DNA of 64,000 nt from Deinococcales bacterium (GTDB taxonomy: Bacteria > Deinococcota > Deinococci > Deinococcales > JAAFIG01). This document shows positions 1 to 10,149 of the stretch, piece by piece. How positions within the stretch are numbered: the first letter of the stretch is position 1; the number at the start of each line of letters is the position of its first letter. The position numbers and the translations under genes are program-made. Below the pieces are notes generated by a model, which saw nothing but the letters and a program-made list of their open reading frames with translations, made no database searches and was not told where the DNA came from. The DNA lies in assembly GCA_025352125.1 (NCBI GenBank), contig JANXTZ010000049.1, forward strand, positions 1 through 64,000, written 5' to 3'.

Positions 1-62
1 TCGAATTTGGTCATGAGGTCGTCGATAATGACGAAAGCTGTTACGATAAAATGGTCGTCCAT
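1..62 (-). CDS. N-terminal fragment of a transposase, possibly IS982 family (runs off the window edge)
   Basis: Reverse complement reads MDDHFIVTAFVIIDDLMTKF..., preceded by a good SD (AAAGGAGATCACTC-ATG). The start resembles IS982-type transposases, but only about 20 aa are visible. Confidence 0.4.
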   Translation of the reverse strand, partial: MDDHFIVTAFVIIDDLMTKF

Positions 63-120
63 GAGTGATCTCCTTTGAGTGCGTTGGGTAGACACATTCT
101 GAAGAGTTATTCATGGGCGA

Positions 121-763
121 TCAACTGGCAATCAGGGTAACAATATCTCCAAAATTTGCGTCTTCATAAGCTTTTGCAATTTTTTGGTGAATATCAGTTC
201 CAATGTAGGCATCCGATCTTAGATTCCCTGGTTTATTCCAAGTACCTTTTTCAAAACCTTTTAACTGATTCAGTTTCTCGAGTACCTCTTTAGAAATCTT
301 TCCAGCCGTTCCTTTCAGAATATCCATCAATTGTTCAACCGTCACCTTGATGATCGAAGTTTTAGGTTGGTTCTTCAAAATTTTTTCTGCCACCGCTCGA
401 AACACATTCGCAGGAAGTTCTTTCAGCATTTTAGCGGCAGCTTCCCACTTCTCGGCAATCAACAATGCTCGTATTGCTTCTAACGCTTTGATCACCGCTT
501 CAGGCGATGCTTGCTCGAGTATCGGTTCAGGCTCGAGATTTGTTGCATTCTCGAGCGTTTCAGTTTCAGGATTGGTTTCAAGGTTTTGTTCATTTGGAAT
601 GTCTTCAAGCTCTGTGGCGTCTGACTGCTTTTTAGCTTTTAGTAAATCGGACTGCTCTTGAATTTTTGCCGTGTCTCGATCAAATCGTTCTCGAGCACGT
701 TTTAGTTGCTCAGGGGTCGGTGGTGTAAAGGCTGGTTTTAGTTGGACACTTTGATCTGCTCAA
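121..763 (-). pseudogene. Disrupted ORF with a Pro/Glu-rich linker and a polymorphic-toxin-like C-terminal segment
   Basis: Frame is open from about 763 to the TGA at 121 (ADQSVQLKPAFTPPTPEQLKRARERF...GTWNKPGNLRSDAYIGTDIHQKIAKAYEDANFGDIVTLIAS) with no ATG. A GTG-initiated short frame just upstream (VAFDRGKNHQIHCPKPNKNLEQ...) is in another frame. Confidence 0.4.
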
Positions 764-904
764 GGTTTTTGTTTGGTTTCGGGCAATGAATTTGATGGTT
801 TTTACCGCGATCAAAAGCCACCCTAATATTCTACCATAATGATTGTAGAAGTCTATACTTGTCATATTGAAAGTTTAGCGCTCAATCAAGCTCGCGCTTC
901 AATT

Positions 905-3900
905 TTATTCTTTGATCGTCAATGTCGCCGCACTCGAGCGTCCGCGAATGCTGGGGTCGTACATCAGTTCGGCGGTGGTTGGCAGTGCGGTGAATGTGCC
1001 CGGGGTTTGCGCCCGCAGGATCACGTTAAATTCTTGTTCGCCGCCAAACGTGTCGGCGTACAGTTCCACACGGTCCTGGTACAGCTCGCGTCCCGAGTAC
1101 CAGTACCACCAGCGCCAGTAGGGGCGCATTTGAACGGCACGACCTGACTCGATGTCCCAACCGTTTTCTTTGACCGCACTAAATCCGGCTGGCACGGGTT
1201 GAATCACTTGCAGGTGGCGCATACTGCCCGATTCGGGTTTGACATGAATGTTCACCGCGATCATGTCGCCAACGTTCACGCTTTGCGCCACACCGTCTTT
1301 AATCAATGGCTCGGGAATAAAATCCCAGTTTTTGGCGTCTTCGTTCCAGCGTTTCTCGAGTTTGTAATAGGTTGGCACAACTGTTATGCCCGTGTTTTCG
1401 GCGGTCAGGCGTTCGGGTTCGCGCACGTACTCGAGGCTGGCGGCGTAGTTCAGATCGCCTTTGACTTCCAGGGTGTTGTCGCCCTTGTTGAGCTTCGGGT
1501 CAAGCTCGAGCGTCGAGCCTTTTTCGTCGATGGTTTTCTGGGTAATCTCTTTTCCATTCAACATGATGCGCACGGTCTGGCTCGAGGTTTTTGGTTTTGG
1601 CAATGCCAGCGCGGCGATCACGGTGGCGGCGGTGTCTTGAGTTGAAACCCACCAGTATCCACGACGGTTTTGCAACAGGTAATTGATGGTCTTGGGAATC
1701 AATTTGCTGCTCGGTTCAATTTTCGCCAGTGCCTCGAGCGCCACGGCAGTCACCAGCACTGGGTTGTCTTCCCAGTAATAGTACCAACGGTATTCACGGT
1801 TTGGACGTTCCCAACGCACGTTGCTGTCGGTTTCGATGCGTGATGCCTTGAGGCGAATCATTATCTTGCGGGCATTCTCGAGTTGCCCAAGTTTGTTGTA
1901 CGCCAGCGCCAGTTGCGCGTAATGGTAAGGCTCGAGGTCGCGCAGTGCCGCGAAGGCGTCCATCAGCTCAACCATTGGTTTTCCAGCCTCAGCCAGCGCT
2001 CGGAATCCCACGGCTCGAGCGCCACGTTGCCCGTCAGCGTCGTTCAAATGTTGACGCAGCCATTGCACCGCGCCGTCGAGCAGGTAGGCATCAAATTTCA
2101 CACCTGCGGTTCTGGCTCGAGCCAGTGCCAGCACGACCTGGCTGGTCATCTCGAGGGTGCTCTGATCTTCGGTCCAGAAGCCCCAGCCGCCGTCCTCGTG
2201 ACGCAGCGTCTCGAGTCTGGCGATTCCGGCATCCAGAATTTCGGGCAGGTCATCGCGCGGGAAGGCTTGTTGTGCCAAGAGCGTCGGCAAGAACCTCGAG
2301 AGGGTCTGTTCGGTGCAGCCGTAAGGATAACCAATCAGTTGCTCGAGTGCGGGTCGAACGGCACTCAGCAGGCTTGGGGTCAGGGCGATTTTCAAGGTTG
2401 CACTCTCGAGGTTGGCGTCACTAGCGACATTAAATTTCTTTGCGCCGCGTTTCCCGTCCGCTGCCCACCCAAAGCCGTCTTTGAAGCCTCGGGGTTTGAT
2501 TTCAAGCGGCAACTCGAGCGCGTCGCCACCGTCTTTTCCAACAAAACTGGCGGTGATTTTGGCATTGCCGAACGTATTGGCGGTCACGGTGGTATCAAAG
2601 AATCCGCGTTGCCCTGGTTGCACGGTCAGGTTTGTCTCGAGCGGCGCGAGTGCGTTCAGTCCGTTCAAGCCGAACGTGAACGCGCCCGTGGTGGCTGTCG
2701 TGCGGTTGTTGTTGACAATCCCGCGCATTTGAAAGCTGTCGCCGCGCACCAAGAAGGCGGGTTGCGAAAGCCGAGTGATGATATCTTGCGTGACCATCAC
2801 CTTGGCTCGAGCCTCACCGGCTTTGGCTTCAAAGGTTTGCCCCCGCGCCGTGATGCGCCAGGTGGTCAGGTTTTCTGGAAATGGCACAGTAATTGTTGCC
2901 ATGCCGTTTTCGTCGGTGACCAAGCTGGCACGCCAGTCGGCGGTGTCACGAAAATCTTTGCGAACCTTCACGGCGGGTGTGCTCGAGTCTGCGGCTTTTT
3001 CGGCTCGTGCCATTGTGGCTGCGGGCGCTGGGCTTGCCAGACCGTCAGCCACGTTTCGAGGTGCGTCCGTGTAAAGCGGTTCGTCCTCGCTCGAGACGGT
3101 GCCGACCAGATTTTGTCGGTAGCCGTGAAGCACGTCGAACGGGTTTGGGGTGCTGTCTTCTTTCAGCAGGTAAACGCCCTGATCGACCACGCTGACACCC
3201 AATTCGGTTTGCACTGGTTTGCCGTTCGCATCGCGTACTTTGAAGCTGACCAGCCCTTGCTCTCCCGCCGCGTATTTTTGTTTGGCTGGCAGAATCTCGA
3301 TGCTCAAACGATCCTCAACTTTTGGCACGCTGATGGTCGTCTCAGCCTCGTTCCTCGAGCCATTTTGCAAGAACACGGCTTTGAGTTCGGTGTTCGGCTG
3401 CATGTCCTTGGTGATCTTGAAGGTCCATTGCGCGTTGCCACCGGCTGCCCTGGTCAGTCGTTGCGCCTGAATCTCCTTGCCCTCGAGCGTCAACCAGACA
3501 TCCGCACCATTTTTGATGCCCGAGACGAACGCGACAGCGGTATCACCTACGGCGTACTCGCGTTTGTCAAGTTTGATCTGCATTCCGCCGTTGTCGTACC
3601 ACCAGTACCAACTTGGATTGTCTTCGGTCACCCAAACAAAAGCCTCGCCCAGGGAGACACGGTTTTGTGGGTCTTTGGCTCGAGCCATGACGCTGTAACC
3701 GCCGCCCTGTTTGGTCTTAAATTTCACGATGGCATTGCCGTTTTTGGTGGTCACGGTTTGCGTCTCGAGCTTCTCCTCGCGCTGCGTCCAACGGTCAGAG
3801 TTATACCAGTAATCGCGGCGCACCAAGGTCAACTCGACCGGCGCGTTGACTTCTTGCCCAATCAAATCTCTGGTTCGAACATCCACCTCGAGATTCTCGC

Positions 3901-5311
3901 CCGCCTTGACCACATAACGGTTTGACCGCACCGCCACGCGCACGGTGCTTGGGTAGGCAATCAAACTCGAGGTCTGAGTTTGAGGACGGCGATTTTCGTC
4001 TTCTATCGTGGTCGTGATCTCGTAACGCACGGCGGCGTTGTCGGGGTCACGCTCGAGTGGCACACTGACCTCGAGTTTGCCGTTGGCGTCCAATGTGGTG
4101 GTCTTCTCGAGCACGATGGCTTGGCGCGGCGTCCAGTAATCCCATTCGCCCCAGTAATAACCAAAATCGTCATAACGTGGGTCGTCGCGGCGATACCGTT
4201 CTGCCCTGGAAACGGTCACGGTCACTTTGCCATTTGATAAACCACCGCCAAACAAATACTCGGCGCTCGAGGTGATTTTCACATTGTTGCCTTGCAGCCC
4301 TATCTCTGGATTCTCGAGGCTGACGGTGAAATCGGGCTTCACGTACTCTTCGACTTTGAATGCCGCCACCGTCAAATCTTGATCGCAACGGGCGTCGCCA
4401 CTCGGGTTGACCAGAATTCGGTATTGGTCGTAGTCGCTGGTTTTGGCGCGTTTTGAGAGCGTGAATGTGCCCGAAAAAGTTCCGAACTTGTTGACGCTCG
4501 GTTTGCCGCGCCACAGTTCGGTGCTGTCGTAACACGCCACGGTACTGATATTCTCGAGCTTGACGGGCTTTAACGTGTTCGCCTCGCGCAGCGTGCCACG
4601 GAAACTGACGGCATCGGCGGGTTTGTACAACGGACGGTCGGTCTGTCCCGTCAATTTGTACTTTTCCACGCCGTAACTCTGCCACCATGACCTCGAGAGC
4701 GCCCAGTTGTTGCCAGCGTTGGCAACAATCAGCCCGCCCTTGTCGCTGGTTAGCACTAGCTCTCCAAGTCCGTCGCCGTCGGTTTTGATTTGCGTTTGCT
4801 TGCTGCCTTCAATCGCAAAAACATTGGTGGCTTTGCGCTGCCCGTTGCTGCGGTTGACGGTCAAAACATTCACTTTACTGTCACTGCGCTTGACCACCAT
4901 GCCCAATTCTGTGACCAGCGCAATACCGACGCCCTTGGACTGCCCATTTGAAAAGCCGATCAGGTACAATCCAGGCTCGAGCTTGCCGATTTTAACCTGG
5001 TCGTAACGCTGATCCATGACCACCGAATCGCGCCGCACGACCACGGTTTTGACATTTTCAGGAATCTTTAGGGTGCTGTACCCCTCGTTTGGTTTCAGGC
5101 GCAAGAGTGCCAAGGGGTCGAGCACGCGGTTGATGGTGAAATCGATTTTGGTGATGTTTGAATAACTGTAAATGTTAAATTCTGGATTCTCAGATGGTAA
5201 AAAAATGCCCCTCGAGTAAACGTACAAGGGATTGGCGTCTTTGAGCGCAAACACCGCGCTGATGCCAAGGAGCAACAGCAATACAAGCCATAGTTTTAAA
5301 AATGGTTTCAT
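905..5311 (-). CDS. Bacterial alpha-2-macroglobulin family protein
   Basis: 1468 aa with signal peptide, MG2-like region and intact thioester motif GCTEQ (YPYGCTEQTLSRFLP). Confidence 0.93.
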   Translation of the reverse strand: MKPFLKLWLVLLLLLGISAVFALKDANPLYVYSRGIFLPSENPEFNIYSYSNITKIDFTINRVLDPLALLRLKPNEGYSTLKIPENVKTVVVRRDSVVMDQRYDQVKIGKLEPGLYLIGFSNGQSKGVGIALVTELGMVVKRSDSKVNVLTVNRSNGQRKATNVFAIEGSKQTQIKTDGDGLGELVLTSDKGGLIVANAGNNWALSRSWWQSYGVEKYKLTGQTDRPLYKPADAVSFRGTLREANTLKPVKLENISTVACYDSTELWRGKPSVNKFGTFSGTFTLSKRAKTSDYDQYRILVNPSGDARCDQDLTVAAFKVEEYVKPDFTVSLENPEIGLQGNNVKITSSAEYLFGGGLSNGKVTVTVSRAERYRRDDPRYDDFGYYWGEWDYWTPRQAIVLEKTTTLDANGKLEVSVPLERDPDNAAVRYEITTTIEDENRRPQTQTSSLIAYPSTVRVAVRSNRYVVKAGENLEVDVRTRDLIGQEVNAPVELTLVRRDYWYNSDRWTQREEKLETQTVTTKNGNAIVKFKTKQGGGYSVMARAKDPQNRVSLGEAFVWVTEDNPSWYWWYDNGGMQIKLDKREYAVGDTAVAFVSGIKNGADVWLTLEGKEIQAQRLTRAAGGNAQWTFKITKDMQPNTELKAVFLQNGSRNEAETTISVPKVEDRLSIEILPAKQKYAAGEQGLVSFKVRDANGKPVQTELGVSVVDQGVYLLKEDSTPNPFDVLHGYRQNLVGTVSSEDEPLYTDAPRNVADGLASPAPAATMARAEKAADSSTPAVKVRKDFRDTADWRASLVTDENGMATITVPFPENLTTWRITARGQTFEAKAGEARAKVMVTQDIITRLSQPAFLVRGDSFQMRGIVNNNRTTATTGAFTFGLNGLNALAPLETNLTVQPGQRGFFDTTVTANTFGNAKITASFVGKDGGDALELPLEIKPRGFKDGFGWAADGKRGAKKFNVASDANLESATLKIALTPSLLSAVRPALEQLIGYPYGCTEQTLSRFLPTLLAQQAFPRDDLPEILDAGIARLETLRHEDGGWGFWTEDQSTLEMTSQVVLALARARTAGVKFDAYLLDGAVQWLRQHLNDADGQRGARAVGFRALAEAGKPMVELMDAFAALRDLEPYHYAQLALAYNKLGQLENARKIMIRLKASRIETDSNVRWERPNREYRWYYYWEDNPVLVTAVALEALAKIEPSSKLIPKTINYLLQNRRGYWWVSTQDTAATVIAALALPKPKTSSQTVRIMLNGKEITQKTIDEKGSTLELDPKLNKGDNTLEVKGDLNYAASLEYVREPERLTAENTGITVVPTYYKLEKRWNEDAKNWDFIPEPLIKDGVAQSVNVGDMIAVNIHVKPESGSMRHLQVIQPVPAGFSAVKENGWDIESGRAVQMRPYWRWWYWYSGRELYQDRVELYADTFGGEQEFNVILRAQTPGTFTALPTTAELMYDPSIRGRSSAATLTIKE

Positions 5312-5377
5312 GGGTTTAGTTTACCCACCCAAACCTGAAATCAATCTGATGTTGGAGATTCTAAAATCTGAAACGCG

Positions 5378-6031
5378 TTATTCGGTGTGCCCCACCGCAA
5401 ATCGCTCGAGTCCTGCCAGGTCAATCAAAATGGTGCGACGGTACTCGATCTCGATCAGTCCGGCTTGGCGCAGTTGCTTCAAGATTTTTGCCGTGCTTTC
5501 CCGCGTGCCGTTGACACCCTGTGCGATGACTTCCTGCGATATTCTCAGGCTCTGGCGACCGAGCGCATCGGTTTCGCACAGTGGCGTGCGAATCAACTCG
5601 AGCAGGTACCGCGCAATGCGCTCGGGTAATTCTCCCACTTGCAAGTGCGTTTCAAATTTCATGATTCTTGCCAGTTGTTCGGACAGGTTTTTGGTGACTT
5701 GAATCAACATGCTCGGGTCGGTCACGGCAGGGGAGAGCATCTCGAGCGTCAAATCGGTCAGCGCGTGGGCTTCAACGGTATGATGCTGTGCGTTTAAAGA
5801 TTCCTCGCCAAAATAATCGCCTGGCAGCACGTGACGCACGACCACGGTGCGACCGTTCGGACTGAGTTTGGTGACCCTCGCCATGCCAGCCGTCAAACGG
5901 AACAGACTCTCACTGGGGTCGCCCTCCAGATAGACGGGGCTGCCCTTTGAAATCCGAAGTTGCGGGGCGGTTCTGAGCGGGTCTGATTTGGGTGAATCTG
6001 ATCTGGGCGAATCTGATCTGAAATAATTCAT
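5378..6031 (-). CDS. Crp/Fnr family transcriptional regulator
   Basis: Cyclic-nucleotide-binding-like N-terminus (GDPSESLFRLTAGMARVTKLSPNGR...LPGDYFGEESL) and C-terminal HTH (SQEVIAQGVNGTRESTAKILKQL). Confidence 0.9.
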   Translation of the reverse strand: MNYFRSDSPRSDSPKSDPLRTAPQLRISKGSPVYLEGDPSESLFRLTAGMARVTKLSPNGRTVVVRHVLPGDYFGEESLNAQHHTVEAHALTDLTLEMLSPAVTDPSMLIQVTKNLSEQLARIMKFETHLQVGELPERIARYLLELIRTPLCETDALGRQSLRISQEVIAQGVNGTRESTAKILKQLRQAGLIEIEYRRTILIDLAGLERFAVGHTE

Positions 6032-6627
6032 GCTGTCTCCTTCGGCGTGTCGGCGTTTAAACCGTCCAGTAGAATGCTGCTGACTCGAGATGCCAAGTTT
6101 ATCCAGGTTTTCTGATGCGCTGCGACGTTCATTTCTGAAAGTAAACTGAGGAATGCAAAGGTACTAAATTTCGTGTCGTGAGGACGCAATTCGCCCGTTT
6201 TAATTCCAATCTCAAAGATTTGATGCGTTTTGCCAAAAATATGATTGTAAAAATCTGTGCCCAAGGTTTGCTGATGCTCGAGCGGCAAAAAGTGCATGGT
6301 GTCTTGCAACACGCGGTGGGTTTGACGCGTGTTCTGAAACACGAATCCCGCTATCGCCTCGAGTCTTTGGCGTACAGTGTCGCCAGCGTCAAACGCGTTT
6401 TGAAAACCAGCCTTGTTCAGTTCAATGTGCTTGTTGGCAATCTCGAGCATGATCTGGTCTTTGCCCTGTGGGAAGTGGTGGTACAGACTGGCTTTGCGAA
6501 TCCCGATTTGATCCGCTATCGAGTCCATTGAAACGCCGAGATAACCGTGCTCGTGCAGCAAAGTGTCTGCCGCGTTCAAAGCCCGCGCTCGAGTGTTTTC
6601 GGTCTGGTGTTTTGGAGGTCGAGGCAT
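6028..6627 (-). CDS. TetR/AcrR family transcriptional regulator
   Basis: N-terminal HTH (ALNAADTLLHEHGYLGVSMDSIADQIGIRKASLYHHFPQGKDQI). Overlaps the Crp/Fnr gene by 4 nt. Confidence 0.9.
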   Translation of the reverse strand: MPRPPKHQTENTRARALNAADTLLHEHGYLGVSMDSIADQIGIRKASLYHHFPQGKDQIMLEIANKHIELNKAGFQNAFDAGDTVRQRLEAIAGFVFQNTRQTHRVLQDTMHFLPLEHQQTLGTDFYNHIFGKTHQIFEIGIKTGELRPHDTKFSTFAFLSLLSEMNVAAHQKTWINLASRVSSILLDGLNADTPKETA

Positions 6628-6682
6628 TTAATCTACCGATTGGTAGGTTAACGGGTTTTGAGGCTCGAGAATTGAGGGTGGC

Positions 6683-8287
6683 TTACAAAGACTTAAACCC
6701 AGGTCCGCGAACAAACCGTCCTGGCAACGCCCCAGTGTGCTCCCCGTGCGCGAGCACCCGCACGCCATTGACCCAAACGTGTTCGATACCAACTGAAAGT
6801 TGATGCGGCTTTTCAAAAGTTGCCAGATCACCCACGGTGTCGGGATTGAACAGCACCAAATCCGCGTAACATCCCACCTCGAGCCGTCCACGGTCAGGAA
6901 TCGAAAGCCTCTGCGCCACACTTGAAGTCATTTTGCGCACCGCCTCCTCGAGACTGAGAATTTTTTCTTCACGCACGTACTTGCGCAACACCCTGGGGAA
7001 TGTGCCGTAACCCCGAGGATGCACGGCTTCGGTGGCGGTGCTGGGGTCGTGACCGCCCGCGTCCGAAGAAATTTTCACCCAAGGCTCGAGGATTTGAAGT
7101 CTCAGGTTCTCCTCGCCCATGGTGAAATACACTGTGCCGATGCGTTGACGCTCTGACCGCAACAGATCAAACACACTATCGACCCAATCGGTCCCCCTGG
7201 CGGCGGCAATCTGGGACAGTTTCATGCCGACATACTTTTGATTTTCAGGTTTTCTGAAACCTATGGGCATGATGATTTCGGGTCGTGAGGTGTTCATGTC
7301 GCCCTGACCTTCGAGGATATCGGCTTTGATCTTGGCAGTCATTTCTGGGTTCTCGAGGTTGTCCCAGAATTTGCCCTGGGCGCTGACCCAAGTTGGCAAA
7401 ATGGCGTCCAAGCCCGTGCCACTGGCTGGATACGGGTACATGTCGGCGGTCACGTCCACACCCGATGCTCGAGCCTGACCAATCATCGCCAGCACGTCAG
7501 GCATTTTGCGCCAGTTGCGTTCGCCGCTGGCTTTGAGGTGATAAATTTCTGCGGGAATCTTCGCGGCTCGAGCAATATCCAAAGTCTCTTTCACGCCCTC
7601 GAGCAAGCCATCACCCTCGGAGCGCATGTGGGTGATGTACACGCCACCAAAACTGGCGGCAACCTTGCAGATTTCAATAATCTCCTTCGTGCCGACAAAT
7701 TCGTCTGGCGGGTAAATCAGTGCGTAAGCCACGCCCATCGCACCATCACGCATGGCATCTGCCATCACACGGCGCATGACCTCGAGTTCGCTGGCATCGG
7801 CAGCGCCCATCCGCATCCCGCAGGCGTACTCGCGCAGCGTGCCACCCGCCAGAAACGAGGCAACATTGGGACTGACACGTCCTTGCATAAACTCAAGCCA
7901 GTCTTTGAAATTCTTCCAGCTTTGAGCGCGATCATGCCATTCATCGGGCAGCACACTGCTGCTCGAGAACGGTTGCGTTATTGCGCCACCAAACGGCGCT
8001 GGCGTCCAACCCTCACCCATCACCTCGAGCGTCACGCCCTGGGTGATCTTGCCCAGACAACGCCCGTCGCGCATTAAGGGCACGATGCTGTGACTTTGAA
8101 TGTCAATGAAACCAGGACAGAGCACCAGACCCGTGGCATCAATGGTTTCTCGAGCCTCAGTTTTTGATATTTTGGCGGCTATGGCACTGATTTTATCGCC
8201 TGTCACGCCCAAATCGCCATAAAACCACGGGTTACCTGAACCATCGATCATTTGAGCGTTCTGAATCAAGACATCAAATTTTGCCAT
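6683..8287 (-). CDS. N-acyl-D-amino-acid deacylase / D-aminoacylase (amidohydrolase family)
   Basis: MAKFDVLIQNAQMIDGSGNPWFYGDLGV...LVLCPGFIDIQSHS...YITHMRSEGDGLLEGVKE. Start trimmed to the Met at 8287. Confidence 0.85.
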   Translation of the reverse strand: MAKFDVLIQNAQMIDGSGNPWFYGDLGVTGDKISAIAAKISKTEARETIDATGLVLCPGFIDIQSHSIVPLMRDGRCLGKITQGVTLEVMGEGWTPAPFGGAITQPFSSSSVLPDEWHDRAQSWKNFKDWLEFMQGRVSPNVASFLAGGTLREYACGMRMGAADASELEVMRRVMADAMRDGAMGVAYALIYPPDEFVGTKEIIEICKVAASFGGVYITHMRSEGDGLLEGVKETLDIARAAKIPAEIYHLKASGERNWRKMPDVLAMIGQARASGVDVTADMYPYPASGTGLDAILPTWVSAQGKFWDNLENPEMTAKIKADILEGQGDMNTSRPEIIMPIGFRKPENQKYVGMKLSQIAAARGTDWVDSVFDLLRSERQRIGTVYFTMGEENLRLQILEPWVKISSDAGGHDPSTATEAVHPRGYGTFPRVLRKYVREEKILSLEEAVRKMTSSVAQRLSIPDRGRLEVGCYADLVLFNPDTVGDLATFEKPHQLSVGIEHVWVNGVRVLAHGEHTGALPGRFVRGPGFKSL

Positions 8288-8393
8288 ATTCCAGTCTACG
8301 CCCCTGTTTACCCCCTGATGACGCTGCGAAACCCATGGGTTTGATGCTAGACTCTGCCCATCACAGCTTAATTTTTCGGAGGAATTGTAAAAC

Positions 8394-9851
8394 ATGCCCA
8401 TCTTACCCATCGGAGATCGGCGCTTGGGAGCGATTCTGTTGTCATCGCTCGAGTTAAACGAAACCCAGTTTGAGCAAGCCATCTCCAAAAGTGCCAGCAG
8501 CAGCGAGCCGCTCGCCGATTCGTTGATTGAACTGGGTTACATCACCGAACAAGCCATTTTGTACCGCTTGCAAGAAGAACTCGAGTTGCCAATCGCCGAT
8601 CTGCGCAAATGCCCAGCGCCAACCTCGGAAATGAAACATCTTTTCAGCGGGCACAATGCCCAGCAATGGAATGCGCTGCCGCTCAAACGAAGCGGCGACA
8701 ACACCCTGCACGTGGGTTTTATTTACCCGCTCGATTCTAAACTGATCGAAGCCGTCGAGAACACCACAGGCTGCAAGGTGGTCGTTCATCAGGTCTTGCG
8801 CGAGCATTTTCGCTGGGCGCTGGCGCTTTATTACCCAGAATTGCGCCTGCCCATTCCAGCCTTTCCCAAAGACAGCAAACAAGAGTTGCTGGGGCAACGC
8901 CTTCGGGCGCTCAAACGCGTCACCAAAGACGAACTTCAGGCGGCACTGTTAACCCAGAGCAACACCCACGAACGCCTGGGCGAGATTTTGCTGGCAGCCA
9001 ACATTTTAAATGAAACCGAACTTTACCGAATTCTGGCAGAACAATCCAATTTCGAGTTTCTGGAATCGAGCCAGGAACTCAAGATTTCCCCGAGTGTGCT
9101 CGAGACGGTCACGCGCGGCGATGTCAAACGGTTCAGGGCGCTGCCGCTGGGCTTTACCGACGACGATTACCGAATTTTGACCACCGAACCCAAAAAGCAA
9201 ATTCAACTCCAGGATTTCTTTGAACGCCCTGTCAAGTTGGTGCTGTGCACCCCAACCGAATTTGAGGTGGCGCTCGAGCGTTTCTTCCCAGCCAAAAACG
9301 TGCAGGTCAGACCGTTTCAGGAACGCCGCTCCAAACTGCGCGACGCTTTTGAAAACTCGCAAAAAGCCGTGCCAGTCTTTGACCTCAGTCATGACCGTCT
9401 AGACAAAAGTGTGCAGCATCTGATTCCAGAACCCAAAATGCGCCAGTTTCAGGTCTTTCCGTACCGCTGGCATCACGACGCGCTGCAAGTCCTGATTGCC
9501 AACCCGAACGATGTGTTTGTGCTCGACGATGTGCAATTGATCGTCGGGCGACTGGTGACGCCGGTCAAAGCCAATCCAGAAGAGATTGAATTCTTGATCC
9601 ATCACGCATTTGAAAAACCAAAACCCGAACTCGAGCAACTGACCATCATCGAACAACCTTTACAGCAAGCCCAAGCCAGCATTTCGGGATTGACACCACC
9701 CAAGCTTCAAAGCGCTGGCAAACTCGAGCAATTTATGGCACAGAACCCAGAATTAATCGAGGTCGTGCGCGTTTTGGTGCATGAAGAGATTGAGGTTTTA
9801 AAGGAACAACTGCTGATTGACCTGAATTTAAAAGCTCGAGATTCCAAATAA
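8394..9851 (+). CDS. Protein with repeated MshEN/GspE N-terminal-like domains, no ATPase domain
   Basis: Repeated RLG..L....-type segments (RLGAILLSSLELNETQFEQAI; LLGQRLRALKRVTKDELQAALLTQSNTHERLGEILL). No Walker A in the 485 aa. Confidence 0.55.
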   Translation: MPILPIGDRRLGAILLSSLELNETQFEQAISKSASSSEPLADSLIELGYITEQAILYRLQEELELPIADLRKCPAPTSEMKHLFSGHNAQQWNALPLKRSGDNTLHVGFIYPLDSKLIEAVENTTGCKVVVHQVLREHFRWALALYYPELRLPIPAFPKDSKQELLGQRLRALKRVTKDELQAALLTQSNTHERLGEILLAANILNETELYRILAEQSNFEFLESSQELKISPSVLETVTRGDVKRFRALPLGFTDDDYRILTTEPKKQIQLQDFFERPVKLVLCTPTEFEVALERFFPAKNVQVRPFQERRSKLRDAFENSQKAVPVFDLSHDRLDKSVQHLIPEPKMRQFQVFPYRWHHDALQVLIANPNDVFVLDDVQLIVGRLVTPVKANPEEIEFLIHHAFEKPKPELEQLTIIEQPLQQAQASISGLTPPKLQSAGKLEQFMAQNPELIEVVRVLVHEEIEVLKEQLLIDLNLKARDSK

Positions 9852-9866
9852 GACACGCTGTTAAAT

Positions 9867-9894
9867 GTAGGGGCGAGACGCGTCTCGCCCCTAC
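9867..9894. repeat. Perfect 28-nt palindrome GTAGGGGCGAGACGCGTCTCGCCCCTAC
   Basis: Exact self-complementarity (14-bp arms, no loop), intergenic between the MshEN gene and the tRNA. Confidence 0.85.
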
Positions 9895-9899
9895 TGGCT

Positions 9900-9975
9900 T
9901 GGTGGAGTTGAAGGGATTCGAACCCTTGACCTCTTGAGTGCGATTCAAGCACGCTCCCAACTGCGCCACAACCCC
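9900..9975 (-). tRNA. tRNA-Ala (anticodon CGC)
   Basis: GGGGTTG acceptor pairs with CAACTCC including G3:U70; D arm GCGC/GCGT; anticodon loop ATCGCAC; T arm AAGGG-TTCGAAT-CCCTT; encoded CCA. Confidence 0.93.
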
Positions 9976-10149
9976 GTAAACGCTTCAAAATATTATCATG
10001 GTCTTGTCACCCCTGCAAGTCAAAATGTAAGCGATTTGGCGAAACGCTCGAGATGCTGCCAAAGTTTGAACCGTTGGCAATCAAGCATCGTAGCTAACAA
10101 TTGAGGACAGTCAAACCCATTACACTGGTAAGTCTTCCAGGAGGAACCC

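Noticed and set aside
1883-3925. 680-aa plus-strand ORF
   Set aside because: Antisense shadow of the alpha-2-macroglobulin gene; composition is low-complexity-like and no family motifs are seen.
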